Assembly (NCBI GenBank): GCA_016801885.1
Contig: CM028882.1
Location: 15,014,047-15,078,046 of the forward strand
Length of the DNA stretch: 64,000 bases
Origin: Toxotes chatareus
Taxonomy: Eukaryota; Chordata; Actinopteri; Toxotidae
Reading direction: 5' to 3'
The translations under genes were made by a program, and so were the position numbers. Positions within the stretch are counted from its first letter, which is position 1. Each line of letters begins with the position of its first letter. Below, piece after piece: positions 22,501 to 36,000 of the stretch. The notes beneath the pieces are model-generated. The model was not told the origin of the DNA. It made no database searches and saw only the letters and a list, made by a program, of their open reading frames with translations.

Positions 22501-25500
22501 TCTCTCTGTTGTCTCCCTCCTCCTGTTGCCCTTACACAGGTGATTTCACAGGGTACAGAGGAGCGCACACAGGGCATGAGTGGAGTGAATCCACACTCTT
22601 CTCGTTCTCATGCCTTGCTTCAGATTCAGCTTAGAGGTCCAAAGCAGCAGATAGCTGGCAGGTGGGTGACAACGTCCAATGTGTTTTATTATTTTGTGGG
22701 CTTCTCATGATGTACACTCTCTCTGGTACATTTGTCTTTTCTCCTTAAGACACTACAAGAGTTTATTGGGAGCTAGAGCAAACAAACCCCTTTAATGTTG
22801 GTGTAAACTCACTGCTGATGTGTGTGTGCTTCTAGAATGTGGTTTGTGGACCTGGCAGGAAGTGAGAGGGCATCAGATACCAAAGAACCAGACAGGCAGA
22901 GTCGTATGGAGGGAGCTGAGATCAACCAGAGTCTCTTGGCTGTAAGTCACACACACACACATGCTCACACACTCAGAGATCCCACATAAAGTCAAAGATA
23001 TTTGTGATTATATGGTGGAATTTTACAAACCTGCCCATATGTACTTTTTTTTTCTCAGCTTAAAGAATGTATCTGGTCCCTTGATCAAGAACAATCGCAC
23101 ACACCTTTCAGGCAAAGCAAACTTACTCAGGTAGTAAGATTTTTAAGTATTTCTGTTGTGAATATTAATGATGGTAGTGCAGAAATGTCTGGACTGTTTT
23201 TTTTTTTATTTACCCAGTTTGATCAATAAACTTCTCGTTTTCATTTTGGACTACTTTGTTCTCCTTCTAGGTTTTGAAAGACTCATTTGTTGGTGACTCA
23301 ATGACATGCATGATTGCCAACATTTCACCTGGGCACTTAGCAACTGAACACACACTTAATACACTGAGATATGCTGATCGGTAAGTATGAGCGTGTGTCA
23401 GCAGGTGTGGTGGGAGGAACTGGATATTAGCTCCTGGAAAGATAAAGAATTATTGTATTTTTTTTTTAGATCCCTACTGGATTCCAGTCATTCTGCTTTA
23501 GTTGTATTATTTGGGGAGTTGTAGTTCAAATACCAAGATTCTATTTTAATTTTCTGCGTTACTTTGGTCGTTTCCAGGGCTATAGCAGCAATGATCAGTG
23601 ACTGCTACTTGTGATGTCTACTTCATTTTTCATAGGGTGAAAGAGCTGAAGGGACAAGGAGTACCAAGAAGAGCCAGAAGAGGCAAGACAATATCCTCCC
23701 CCAAACATCATCTATCCTACAGGAACAGCAGCGGTAGCAGCGTTGGCACCCGAGGGAAAAGTCCCCCTAAAAAGCCAAAGTTAGGGAGACGAAGAGAGGC
23801 TTTTGGTCCCACCACACCTAACACAAGATTGCCCACAGGGGATGCAATTCTATGCTCCACACCTAAGAACAGCAGCTGGAGAGCGGAAACAAGTGCAAGG
23901 GACGGAAAATGGATTGGACTTGAACACATTACACCAGTTAGAGGTTGGCTGGCAACGGGGGATAAGAGGAATGGGAAGAAGGAAGCAGGTGAAAGAAAAG
24001 GTAGGAGAAGAGAAAATGAAAGGTATGGAAGAACTAACGGGCACTCTGTTAGTGACCAAAACGCCAGAGCAGGGTTGGTGTCGGGACAGCAAATGGATGA
24101 GCAACTGCCCTTGTGGGAGGCACACAAATCTTGTACTCAAAGAGAATCTGGAATCAACCCTAGAGAAAAAGTGAACCGGCAAAGCACTGTGAAAGGGGGG
24201 AGAAAGGGGGAAAGAAGATGGATACAACAGCTAAGACAAGTGGAAAACAGTAGAGACATGTGTAGTGAAGCAGAAATGCTAAGAGAAAGGGATTTACAAA
24301 AGGTTGATGAAAGGGATAAGGAGAGGCAGAGGCATCTGAGACTGTATCACCAGCAGCTGCAGCAGTTTATACCCTCATCTGCTTCCTCATCTGTCAATCT
24401 TTTCTCACCTTCTACATCTCCGTCTTTCTCTTCCTCTAATCAGGCCTCTCTCTCTTCCTCTGTCTCTCCATCTTCCAATTCTCCCCTCCGACACTCTTCC
24501 CATCGCTCAGCTTCTGCCCTCACGTATCGTGGTTTAGAAGAGGTTTTAGATGCATACAGAGCTGGGGTTACGGTTAGGGCTGATGGTAATAGAGGACAGT
24601 TGCCTTTTCCCAGTGGTGAGATTCGCTTGCAAACTGAAACCTCTCCAAGCTGCAATAACAATAACGATGATGATAACCATGGTGACACTGGTGGTGTTGG
24701 TGAGGACAGGAGGGTATCTTGGGAAGAAACAGAGATTGGACAAGACAGGGGTGAAAGTTATAGGAGGAGGTCAGTGGAGGCAACAGGTGTAGCAAGAGTA
24801 AGGAGGGAAGATATGAGGCCAGCTGGGATGCAAGGGGGAGAGAGGAGGTGGGCCTGGATGGCAACAACAGAGACAGAGCAAGTAGACAGGACGACAGGTG
24901 CAATGCCGACTAATATAGCAGCGCAAGTGTCTTACAGCTGTCATTTAGAAGATAGAAGACAAGTGAGTGAGGAAGAACTGGATCCTTCAGATGTCCCAGC
25001 TGATGCAGTGTGGGTTGCTGAGGAGCAAGGAGGAGCTGCCAGCTATGGGTTAGTGTCCGCCCACAGCAACAGTGACAGCAACAGCCTCTTCAACCACCCT
25101 CCTTTTGAGTCACCCCATCAGCGAGCTCCAGCAGAACGGCCCCTCTCCCCAGCCTGTGAACACGTCAACAAACTCCTGACCCCCAACAAAGGAAGCGATC
25201 TCTCTCTTGAATCAAAACACACCAGATGCACCTCCACCATCCTGCCTCTACCACTGCAAAATATCCCAAAGTCAACCACACTACCTCTCTCTACCTCCAT
25301 CACTAAAGATAAAATACGTGCTGAGCCCTTTAACAACCTATCTGAAAATCCAGCTCATACTGTGGTACACAATCATCCAGAAGTCAAAGCCAAAATGTCT
25401 GTTTTACCTCAAGATGAGACTTATGCAGATTCTCTTAGCTACATCATGGAGCCTCTCAGCATCTCCTTGCTTCAGGTGGACAAACGTGTCAAATCAGCTA

Positions 25501-26851
25501 TGGTCCTCAATGGGGAACAAAACAACGCCTCACTCTGTCTGCTTGACAATCAAAGTGGAGAAGATAACATAACAAAAGAGGGAAAAGAGCATTACACACG
25601 TGGAGAGATGGCAGGGAAAGCTGCAGTGGATGAGGATGAAGAAATTTGTCTGCCTCTTTCGGAACTGCCACAAGCAAAGACCCACTGTCCTCTCACCTCT
25701 GACACCATGACAGCTATTAGTCACAACGAGCAAGGAAAAGACATGTGTTGTGCCACATATGAACACAGTGGAGAAGGTAAGTGTGAGTTCTCTGAGTATC
25801 CGTACTAACCAGTGCTTAAAAACATGTATGTGAACAAAATGTTTTCTTTTCAGGTAGGGTGAAACCTCCTGTGCCTGAAGTTATGCAGGTCTTTCTCTGT
25901 GACCAAGAGAACTGTCAGAAACCCCAAACCCTGATGGTCCTTGGCAACAAAGGCCCTGCATCTTCACGTAAACCCTCAACATGTGTTTCTATGCAAACTT
26001 CTGTCATGCAGTCCATCTCACCCTCTGTCAGACACTCCCGGAGCACTGATTCACCCAGCTCACCCGAGCCAATCCCAAAGGGTGCCACACAAATCCCAAC
26101 AGAATATGTGCGCAACATGCCCAACAAACCTGCCTCTTCCATTTCAACCCCACAATCAGACATTCCCTTGGAGCAGTGTCACACAATTTACTCAAACAAT
26201 TCCCCCGGCTCAAACAGCTCACTTCAACCAATTACTTCTGCAGAGTCAAATAATCAAGAAAGCACCAGCAATCAGCAGATTAGACCCATAATCCATCTGT
26301 CCACCCTGGAAGACTTGGATCATGCCCAGTAAGGACCAGAATTCTTAATGTTTTGTTAATTGAAAACAAGATATTGAAAATCTAGTTTGCTCCTACAGAC
26401 ATGATACAACAGTGAAGGTTATTAGTTTGAATAAAAATAATTTCTGGCTCTTTTCTAACCCAAACCAACTTTAGGTGGCGTGTTGTCCAGGCCCACTGGG
26501 AACAGCTGGAAGAGATGGAAGGTTTATGTCATAAAGAGGGGACACTTCTGTGCCAACAACCTGATATGGTCAGAATAAATCAAACCCAAAATTGTCAGCT
26601 AAATTGTTACATCCTCCCCCTTCCTTTATGTAAACTGCCCATTTTAAAGTGATAACACACCTTTGTCTATCCTCACTCTTTATCTCTCTGTCTTACAGGC
26701 ATTTGGGGAATATATCTGCAAGCTGGAAGAGATAATGGAGAGGAAGGCTCAGTGTGTAAACAGCATGAGGGCTCACCTGCAGCCATATCTGAGGCCCAGT
26801 TATTCTAACCAACCATACAAACAAGGAAAAGATAATAATCCAGTTACTTGA
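19510..26851 (+). CDS. kif24: kif24: centriolar kinesin-13-like motor with N-terminal SAM domain
   Basis: KIF24 depolymerises centriolar microtubules and works with CP110/CEP97 to restrain ciliogenesis. Coding exons: 19510-19568, 19664-20452, 20756-20918, 21140-21237, 21388-21606, 21889-21976, 22540-22661, 22836-22941, 23059-23130, 23271-23380, 23636-25776, 25854-26328, 26475-26568, 26699-26851; phases agree, 1562 residues (human 1368). SAM domain about 1-65 (CLSECLRAVGLQHHYARF). Motor about 285-615: P-loop GQTGAGKT 379-386, switch I NPHSSRSH 489-496, switch II DLAGSE 518-523, neck start YADRVKELK. One 2.1-kb exon encodes the disordered middle. The C-terminal WRVVQAHWEQLEEME and YICKLEEIMERKAQCVNSMRAHLQ match the human C-terminal helix. 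Odd points: donor GTTCAG after 21976, and ECIWSLDQ where human has ECIRALDQ. In human, KIF24 and UBAP2 share 9p13.3. Confidence 0.96.
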
Positions 26852-28400
26852 GTTAATAAGCAGGAATGTTTCCATTTTAAGGGCAGCCTAAACACTGAAG
26901 AAAAGCCAGTTATACAGAACCAATATGGCACAATTTATTTTTCAGTGACAAGAATTGAAATTGTAATTTTATAAATGTTCAAGAGACTTCTCTGGGAGAG
27001 TTCACCTCACAGCTATCTCTTGTGTGTGACAATAGATGTGTCACATTAGGGTTCTCACAGGGAGGCTAACTAAGATGTGTTCTCTTGTGGAGAGAATAAT
27101 ACATTTATTAGCTTCAGAAGGGGAAAGCCCATCCATTTATGTATTTGTGTGTTCTGCAAATTGAAGTCTGTATGTGTATGTGTTTTTTGTGTTCAGGTGT
27201 GGGGTTGTTATTTTGCCCCTTTTTCCCTTTTTTTCTCAGTCCTGTTTACATGCTGATTCAGATGCATATATTATGAAATTAATACATATTTAGTTATTTG
27301 AATCATAACTTGTTCAGTTCATCTTAAGATGGTGATCTATTACACTATAGTGAATACTTGGATGACTGGTATTTATAGATTAAGTTATTTTAATAGCTGC
27401 TATTTATGTACTGTATATTGCACATTTTAATTTCATCTAAAGGGCTGTACCTGTGCAAGTCCAGTGTTTGTCCACTCCTTTTTTCCCTCAGTTTTGGTTT
27501 TACTTCTTTTTCTTTTGACCTTTTGTTCCCCCATGAAAACCACATAGAAATGATCACATGATCATTTTGAGACATAACCTTGGTGCTTTACCCACACCAA
27601 CACAAGACTCTGCCTGGCCAAAGACCAAAGACCACCCTTATATTTGACTATACGCTTAACTAGATCCCTGACTCTGAAGTGGTGTTACACTGAACCAAAG
27701 ATGCCAACTAATATTTTGCAAACCAACTTCAAACTTGAGCTCAGGTTGTTGGCTGAGTTGTTCAGTTGGCAGGAGGCAAACCGTTTTCTGGTGCTACATT
27801 TTTTTTCTTCTGATAAAAGACTGTGATACTTGTAAAACAATGACACAATAAGTGTATTTTTAGTTTTTTGGAACAGTTCTAAGCATTTAACATTGAATTA
27901 AATTTGCATAATAGTGAGATTATGTATTCTGTGTTGTGAAGTATTTATTTCAGGCAGTATGTTATTTCATTATTATTTCCTTAGTGGGATAGTGTGCTCA
28001 TATGTTGTTTTCTTGCCAGTTGTATTTGCCTACTCAAATTGCCATCCTTTTACCATGAAAATGTATATATTCCACAGAGAACATTGCTAAGAGTGATTAC
28101 AATTAGAACAGAAAACGCCTGTGAAAACACAGTGTGAATTTTAAAGGATCACCTCTGCTAGTATAACACCACCATCAAAGAAACTCACATAACCTGTTTT
28201 GGCTCAAAAAGAAAAATAAAGTCCTCAAGAGAGACTAAAATTACAGCGTGACCCATCAAATGTATATCTGATTTCACTTTAGTTAATAAATCTGTGCCGA
28301 ATTTAGCTGAAAATTGTCAAATTCCCGCATAAACGCTTCGTAAAGGATAGCCATTCACTTGATCCTAGCCCACAGACACCCACCAGCGAAGCGCGCTCCC
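26852..28400 (+). other. kif24 3' UTR and kif24-ubap2 spacer
   Basis: No coding frame beyond chance. AT-rich DNA after the kif24 stop, with a candidate poly-A signal AATAAA at 28215-28220. The actual transcript end is not determined. The sequence becomes CpG-rich from about 28330, where the ubap2 promoter begins. Confidence 0.5.
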
Positions 28401-28552
28401 GGACAGGAACGCGGACGTCAGGGCAAGACGTTAAACCACCTGACCAAGACGGGAGTTTTGGTTGGCAGCATCAACCTCATAACGTTGAACAACGGCGCGG
28501 TGGGTCACGTGACAGCATCTGCTGCTGCTGGCTGAGCGAAGCGTGTTAGCAG
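28330..28552 (+). promoter_or_regulatory. ubap2 CpG-rich promoter with exact CLEAR/E-box palindrome and likely first exon
   Basis: Many CpG pairs, no TATA box. The palindrome GTCACGTGAC lies at 28504-28513; it equals the CLEAR consensus for TFEB/TFE3 and also fits USF and MYC/MAX. It is followed by GCTGCTGCTGGC and a clear donor (TTAGCAG then GTAAAC, boundary after 28552). Exon 1 is probably non-coding, since the first ATG with UBAP2 homology is at 30065. Human UBAP2 likewise starts from a CpG island. Confidence 0.6.
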
Positions 28553-30022
28553 GTAAACGAAAGAACACAAAAAGGTGGTGCTATTATTATTTAAAGTCGT
28601 TTGAACGACCCAAGTGTCTTGTCGTATCATTTTTAAATAAGTTTAAGGAATCTGATCGGTCGATTCAGAGGCACCATTCGTCCTGTTCGGTAGTTAGCTA
28701 ACTAACTAACTCGCTAGCTAACCAGCGTTGTATCCGGGCTGTAGCGCTGCATTGTATGCGGACGGGCCGTTCACATGCCGGGTCAGTTAGTATACTGTGA
28801 TATCTGTTGTATCATCACCCAGCCACGCGTTTTCGACAACTTTACTCGCCCACACACTAGTATTACAGTTATAGTAATAAAACATTGAACACCGAGCGTT
28901 TAAAATGTTCATGTAACGCGGCGTTTTTTCGTTTCGTTCCGATTGTGTTAGCGTGCTGCTAACGTTAGCTAAAGCTGCCAATCAGGTTAAGTGACTAACG
29001 TTAGCTTTTCTATGGGTTCACACAAAGGCGTAAATTTCCACACTCGTCACATTTGTTTATTTTTCTTTGTTCGTGTTTCGACGGGGCTGTACTAAAAGCA
29101 CTCATGGTGGCGGGCGGGTTAACTAACTTGTGCGACTACACAGTTTTTATCTATCCAGTAGAATTCTGCTTTTTAACGGCAGGAATCGCACACGGAACAA
29201 AGACGAGCCGTTAGCCAGGCTAAAGCTAACCCGAGCTAGTTGACCTGACGCTAACATGAGCGTTAGCCAATGCGGTTCATGTTTCCGTCGTGCTTCTTTT
29301 AACGTTCACCAAAACAATATTTTTTTTGAGTCACAAGTTACGTTGCAATTTAGGCAACTGAAAAAAACACATCAAAATACTATGCAATACAGTCGATATA
29401 TTAAACAATCGACATTAACAGTGCCTTGCAGTCTGACGTTTTCTGTCAGCCAACACACCGTTTTCAGACAATAGTAATGATGACAACCGGTGGATCTCAC
29501 ATGTTGTATTCTCGTGCTGACAAGCTGTCAGTTGGTAGTATTAATTAGACAACATCCAGTTACTGTTTGTAATATAATAAAATATAAAAAAAAATAACTA
29601 AGGGTAGGTGTATCCTTTCTATTTCCCTAGGCACCGTTTAGCCTGGCATAAAGACCAGGCTTCTTTTGTGGTTACTTGTTTCATTCAATCAAATGTGGGG
29701 TGGGGGTTATAATTCATTCTACCTATAACAGATCCTGGTGCATACACGCTGTGTTTTTGTGTGGGAGACTGAGGGAGCGTTGTAAGTTGACACCCGGACA
29801 GTCCCCTCTTGGCTGGCTAAATTTAACCAGGAAGGTGGGGGGCGAGAGATGGGGTTATAGTCTTACATGGCATACTTGAAAACAGTGAGCCTCGGTCTGC
29901 TTATATTCTCATTGGACATTTAATCAGTATTATATTTTACTACTTATTTTTGATGCAATGTAACCATTTCACTGGTGGCTTTCATTTGACTTAGCCTCTG
30001 CCCCCACTTCTTTCTCTTCCAG
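28553..30022 (+). other. ubap2 intron 1
   Basis: Still CpG-rich to about 29260, with several TTAGCTAACG-type repeats of the kind common in fish promoters, then ordinary AT-rich intron. It ends at an acceptor (TCTTCCAG, exon from 30023). No coding exon or RNA gene recognised. Confidence 0.5.
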
Positions 30023-30064
30023 ATTTTTCTATTTTGTACATACATTGTTTTGTATATACTGTAT

Positions 30065-33000
30065 ATGATGACTTCAGTGGTCAGCAATCAAGCCCGAGGA
30101 ACTCGGGACAGAACGCTGCCCACCACCACACAAACAACACAGCCACAGAAACAGATACAGGTGGGTATTCACCATTGTATATACAGAGTTGAATCTAGAC
30201 CTACTGAATTAAAATGTAAAGTTTTTTTTTTTTTCTAAGGCAAGATTGCCTCTTTTAGTATTGAGTTATCATACAGATATTGAAAGTAAATTGCGCATTA
30301 ATGTAAAATTTAATTTCACAATTTTAAAGGATTTTGAGTTCATTACATCTTACACAGTGTACCTTTAATAGAATTGGAGAGGCCTTAATTGAAAATGAAG
30401 CCAGGCATTTCGTGTTCCTGTTTCTAACTAAACTCTGTTTGTTTGCCAGGCCACAGCAGAACAGATTCGTTTAGCCCAAATGATCTATGACAAAAATGAT
30501 GCTGACTTTGAAGACAAGGTCAAACAGGTAATATGTTTGTGCATACGCACATTTAGACAAATTCATTTTCTGGATCACCGGCATATTTTCCTGAAATTCT
30601 TGGACTTTACAGAACCTTATTGCATCATGTGTTGATCTAACTAAACTCTATTTTTCTGTTTTGTATGCCCACAGCTGATTGAGGTAACTGGGAAGACTCA
30701 AGATGAGTGCATGGTAGCCCTCCATGATTGCAACGAAGATGTAAACAGAGCTATCAATTTTCTGCTGGAGAGCAACTCTGACACAGTAAGAGCCTATATA
30801 CAAATGCACAAACAATATTCATCTACTCATAGTGTGCTTGTGTACACATTTTATGCATTTGGCTGGTCCTCTGAGTTTTTGCAGAGATTAAAACACCATG
30901 AATCATGCAAAATTTTAACCATGGCATAGGTGTGTTTTACAGAGTCATCCTTATTCTGCTGTTAACCTCTTTCAGAACTCCTGGGAGACTGTGGGGAAGA
31001 AGCGGAACCTTGGGAAAGAAGGAGGACCCTCAGAGATAAAGGAGAGCAGGGAGAAGAAAGGAGAGAGGGAGGCTAGTCGTGGACGAGGGGGCTCCAACAG
31101 GAGGGGCAGAGGCATCAGCAGAGGACGTGAAGGTGAGAAAGATGTCTAAGTCCTGTCTGGATGCTATAGGATACTGTAGATGTATATTCCTTGTCTGTTA
31201 CAGTGCAGTTCTCTTTGCTGCATCCTTGATTTTGACAAATTGTTATCATTCATACATTGCTAAAAGAATAGTGAGTATATTAAATCATCAGTTAAACTTT
31301 TCCTGGCTTAGGGATCTCAGTATTACTAATGTAAAGTTTTTAATGCATATGTTTCTTGTTGGATCCCAGGTCGGTTAGAAGAGAATGGGTTTGAGGTGGC
31401 TCCTGGAGAGAGAGGGGGTGACCGTGGACGCAGGGGGCGGGGCAGAGGTGAGAAATACAAATAAAATACATCTCTAAGTTTTATTAGACACATTTTGTTA
31501 GTTACAACAAACAGACACTGACTATAGTTAGCAGTTACATACATTTTCCAAAAGGCTCTTGTCCCATTACCATAAAGAGATTTCAGAAATTGCAGAATTG
31601 ACAAAACAAAATCAGATTGGTTTTATATAAATGACTGTTATGTTATGTAAATGACCTCTGCATTATACAGTAGTTATCATATTGGCATAGATATTTACTT
31701 AGTGCAACCCTGCAGTCCAATATTGTCTGTTTTTGTTATTGGTGATCTACAGATGGGGAGTTGGCTTAGATGTTGCATGTTTTGGTGATGTAGCTGCAAC
31801 ATATCTATTTGTGTCTGCAGGCATTTAGAGCATTACCACACTGAACATGTGTGGAATGTGCTTAGTCCCTGCAGCTGCTTGAGTGTGTGTGTGCAGGGTG
31901 GTGGTGGCGGGGGGGTGGTCGTTGATAGATAACAGGATCAGAGAAGATGGAAAGGACTAGAATCTGACTGGATTTGTAAGCTTTTTTATAACAACAAATG
32001 ATCTAAGAATGATGAAGGTGAAGGTGTGAGTCAGAAGAAATGGTGTCAGATTACCACCTACTAATACTACATTATAGAAAAAAATTTGGTGTAAAAACAT
32101 GACAGAAAAGAAACCTAGACACATGTATCATGTATGCAGGTACATTTTAAACAAAAACTTTCAGAAAATTTTCTAATGCCTGACAAAGGTAAATGATTGA
32201 AATGTTGCTATCTTAGTAAACATATTGCTAACTGGGACACTTTCTTTAAAAAAAGAAAAAGCTCAATGAAGAGTTGTGGATGAACAGAATCAGTCAACAG
32301 AGGTCATCTGGTTGTTTTCTTTTGTCCTCAGGGGCGGGGGGTCGCGGTAGAGGAAGAGCAGCTGCTGGCAACAGGTTCTCCTCCCAGGGAATGGGGTAAG
32401 AATTTATAAACCATAAACCTGAAGTAGGAGGCGGTGATGGTGACTACAAGCATATATCTTTAAAACAAATGTGCGGAAGAATTAAGTTTCTGAACTTCTT
32501 CTAGCACCTTCAATCCTGCTGACTACACGGCTAACTCTGGAGCTCGCCAGGAGACATGGGAAGGGGACGGCAACGAGCCTGTTGAGGGAACTGGTAAGGA
32601 AAATAACAGAGGATGTCATATTTTGATGACATCTTCTTTTAATTCTTAACTTAAAAGTCTCAGTATTGTCTAGTGTTCACTTGCCTTAAGTCAGCAATAA
32701 TTTTCAATTTCAGATTACTAGGTCCTGAAGTATGTGTATGTCACAACTGGTGTTTATTTTAGGAACATGGGGAGGCAATCTGGAAGACTGGACTTCAGAG
32801 GACTGGAATGAGGATGTAAGGCAGCACTTTTATTGATCTAAAAGGCATTTGCACAAAGTTTCTTACTTACATTATTCTCAGTCTGTACTGGCCTGCCTGA
32901 TATCTAGTGTTACTGGCTTCTGACATTAACTTACTATTAGTAAAGAGTCAGAGATTTTATGTGGTGTATTAGTGTGGCTCTGAAGACTTCTTAATGTACG

Positions 33001-36000
33001 GTACTGCACCCATGTCTTTATTAATCCAATGGATGGTTATGTTTATACTTCCTGTCCTTTCTTACAGTTGTCTGAGACCAAAGTATTCACTGCCTCTTCT
33101 GCTCCAGCAAACCACATCACACCTGGACACAAGTAAGCCATTCTACCTGAAGTCCAGTCAACTTAGAACTCTACAAAAAACAGGATTTATTTTGTAGAAC
33201 AATATTTTATTTAATATGTCTGCTTATCTTCTCCTTGTCCACCCTTCTCCCAAAACACATCTTTTCTCCACGTCTTTACTACACTCACTCTTATTGTCTT
33301 GTCTCCTGTTTCCCCTCAGTGTGGACCTGGCTAGCCTACTGCCTAAGGCTGGAGTGGCTGTAGGGGGTTCCATGGACTCTGACTTGGGGGCAATTGTCGA
33401 TGGCCCCTCAGCTGAGGATTTGGGCCAAAGCCTGGTGTTTACCAATTCCCACCACAATGGACGCACTGCGACACACAGCTACGCACACGCCACAGCCAAC
33501 AGCTATGCTCATGCCGCCTCTGCTAGTACCACCTACGCACACGCTGCACTGGTACAGACAGCCATGAATACACACACATGGGCAAGCACCAGCAAATACT
33601 TACGTATATCATGTTCCTGCATATGGTATCGCTGTATTCAGTTCTTGTTTTTCCTCTCATTCTCTCAGTCCTCAGTCCTGGGTTCAGGTTTTGGCTCGCT
33701 GAATGCACCTAAGCCAACACCTTCCTCTGACATCAGGACATCAGAACAGCTCAACGGGCCTCGGCTTGGTCAGAGAGCCAGTCAGACATTAGCCACCACC
33801 TCCGGCAGCAGTAGTGTTTCCAAAGATGCAGGGCCACCTCCAATGCAGAGTCCTGCTCCTGCCTCTCCCTCTGTGGACATCAAGGCTCAGAGAGTGGAGA
33901 ATGGCCCTGTCACTGCCCAACACTGTAAGTTTATCTCAAAGTAAACAACAATTCCAATACAGAAATTTAAGACATGACAATTAAATCTTAATTTATTGTT
34001 GTCCATGACAATACACAAGGTACACTGTGCTGCAGTTTAGTTAAGTAAATATTTGAATTTATCCCCATTCGCTTCAGTGGAGATGAAGCTTCAGCCAGAA
34101 CCATCAGCGGTGCTCAGCCAGCTGACTCAGAGGCAAACACAGTCCACCATCCTCTCCACCACAGAGTCTCTGGGGCTGTCTCAGTCACATGCACCACAGG
34201 TCCCCACACCACCAGGTAGGACTGTTGAACAGTTAAAGGTGTGAAAGTCTGCACAGAGTATCTGGTAACTTGAGTAGAATATTGATCATTATCCGATTAA
34301 TTATGTAATAATAGAAGCATCAGAAGATGGTGTTACATGACCCACTGAGCTTTTTAATAACCAGAACAGCGGAAATGAGAGCAAATGCCTAAATGTCCCT
34401 TTGGCTTGTTTGTGCACTGTAACCACATATGAAAAAAGATGGGAAATATCTGGCAAACAGTAAAACTCAAATAATGGCTACAAAGCCAGTAGGAAATACA
34501 AAGTAGTGAGTACACTCTTAACAGTATCTGTGCTGTAAGATCACGGCACAGATACTTTATCATCATCATGTCGTGCTCAGAGGGTTATTTTGACCCTAGT
34601 TCTGTGTTTTTAATGTGTGTCTGTGATATTATTAATGGAGTGGCCTCCCTCCTTCAGGTCATGAGTCCTCCATCCCTCCTGTACGAGATGGAGCTTCTCC
34701 AGGAGTGAAGCTGCCAGGCATGGAGCCGCCCATCACAGAGCCCCCTCAGCGGCAGCTAAAGACACAGAGACGCAGAGTACCTCCGCCCTCAAAGGTAAGC
34801 TGATCTTATCTCTGAACCTTTTTTTTTTTTAATTCAAAAGATTTTTATTGTCAGTTCACTATATGTGCTGGACATACAGACAAATTGAAACAAGTTTTTC
34901 AGATAAGTGAAAATAAAATAGAATAAGAAAGAAAACCTATGTACAATCAGAGTGCAGTGTGGTAGCAGCATAGTTGGCAGTAGTGCAAATTTATTTAGTA
35001 AGTAAATTGCAGAATGAAACAGTCCACAGGAAATGGTTTGAGTTAGCAGAGGAGATGGTTAATTTATCTGGCCATAATGAGTAATTCTTATATATGTGCT
35101 GTTACCTGTTTGACAAGACAAGCCAGCTAGCTAACCAGTTATGTGGTAGGGACAGATAGTACAAAGTAGTTTCTGTAAGCTGTTAACTCCACTCCTATGA
35201 CTTTACTTTTCATAATCAAAGATAATATCTTTGTGAGGGCAAATAAATACACAGACCTTTTTCAGTATATTGATCCCATACATGTGTTTGCTACCAGAAC
35301 TTGTCATGACAGTTTGACATGACAATTTACCACTCTGAAGTAGCAATCAACAGGACTGTTTGAACTAAACACAGCTAGTAGCCAGTTATCATCTACGTTC
35401 ATTTTGGACTGAAAATAGCTTTTCATTTTAACGACTTGGTTTCCATAATTTAAACATTTTATACAAACAAAATTAAATTGATTGAATATATTTTCTCTTT
35501 GTCTGTCTCAGATCCCATCGTCAGCAGTGGAGATGCCAGGCTCAGCAGATATATCTGGTCTGAATGTTCAGTTTGGAGCTCTCGACTTTGGGTCTGAGGC
35601 TGGTAGTGGAACAGTAGACATGGCACAGATGGAGTTGGCCAGGGAACAAGTCCCCACTCAGGCCCCAGCTCCAGCAGCTCCAGCACCCATGTCTGTCCCT
35701 ACTGCTGTTCCCACACAGCAGCCACAGAGCAGCCTGTTCTCTAAGCCAGGATCTGTGAGGTATGTGTGAGGTTTTTTTTTGAGTTGGTGTCTTTTAGCAC
35801 AGGTTTGTCTGTTTATGAGAGGAACTTGTCATTTGTAGTTTTGTGCGTCTGTTGTTTTTTTGTTCAGCATGATATCTTGGCAACCATTCAAGATGGGGCC
35901 ACGCAAAAAGAACAGCACTGACTGTTGCCCTTTTAGCTCAGTTACAGATAGAAACTGCTTGTCATTTTCTCAGTTTGTATATTTATTTGTTTTTACCCAT

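Noticed and set aside
23717..25766. Several long antisense or shifted frames over the big kif24 exon
   Set aside because: Expected in a 2.1-kb exon of biased composition; only the 23636-25776 frame is consistent with both splice phases.
29605..29625. GTATCCTTT in ubap2 intron 1 as a U12 donor
   Set aside because: Not at an exon edge; the intron's own donor and acceptor are U2-type.
31995..32050. ATGATGA in a ubap2 intron as another snoRNA
   Set aside because: No D box or pairing nearby.
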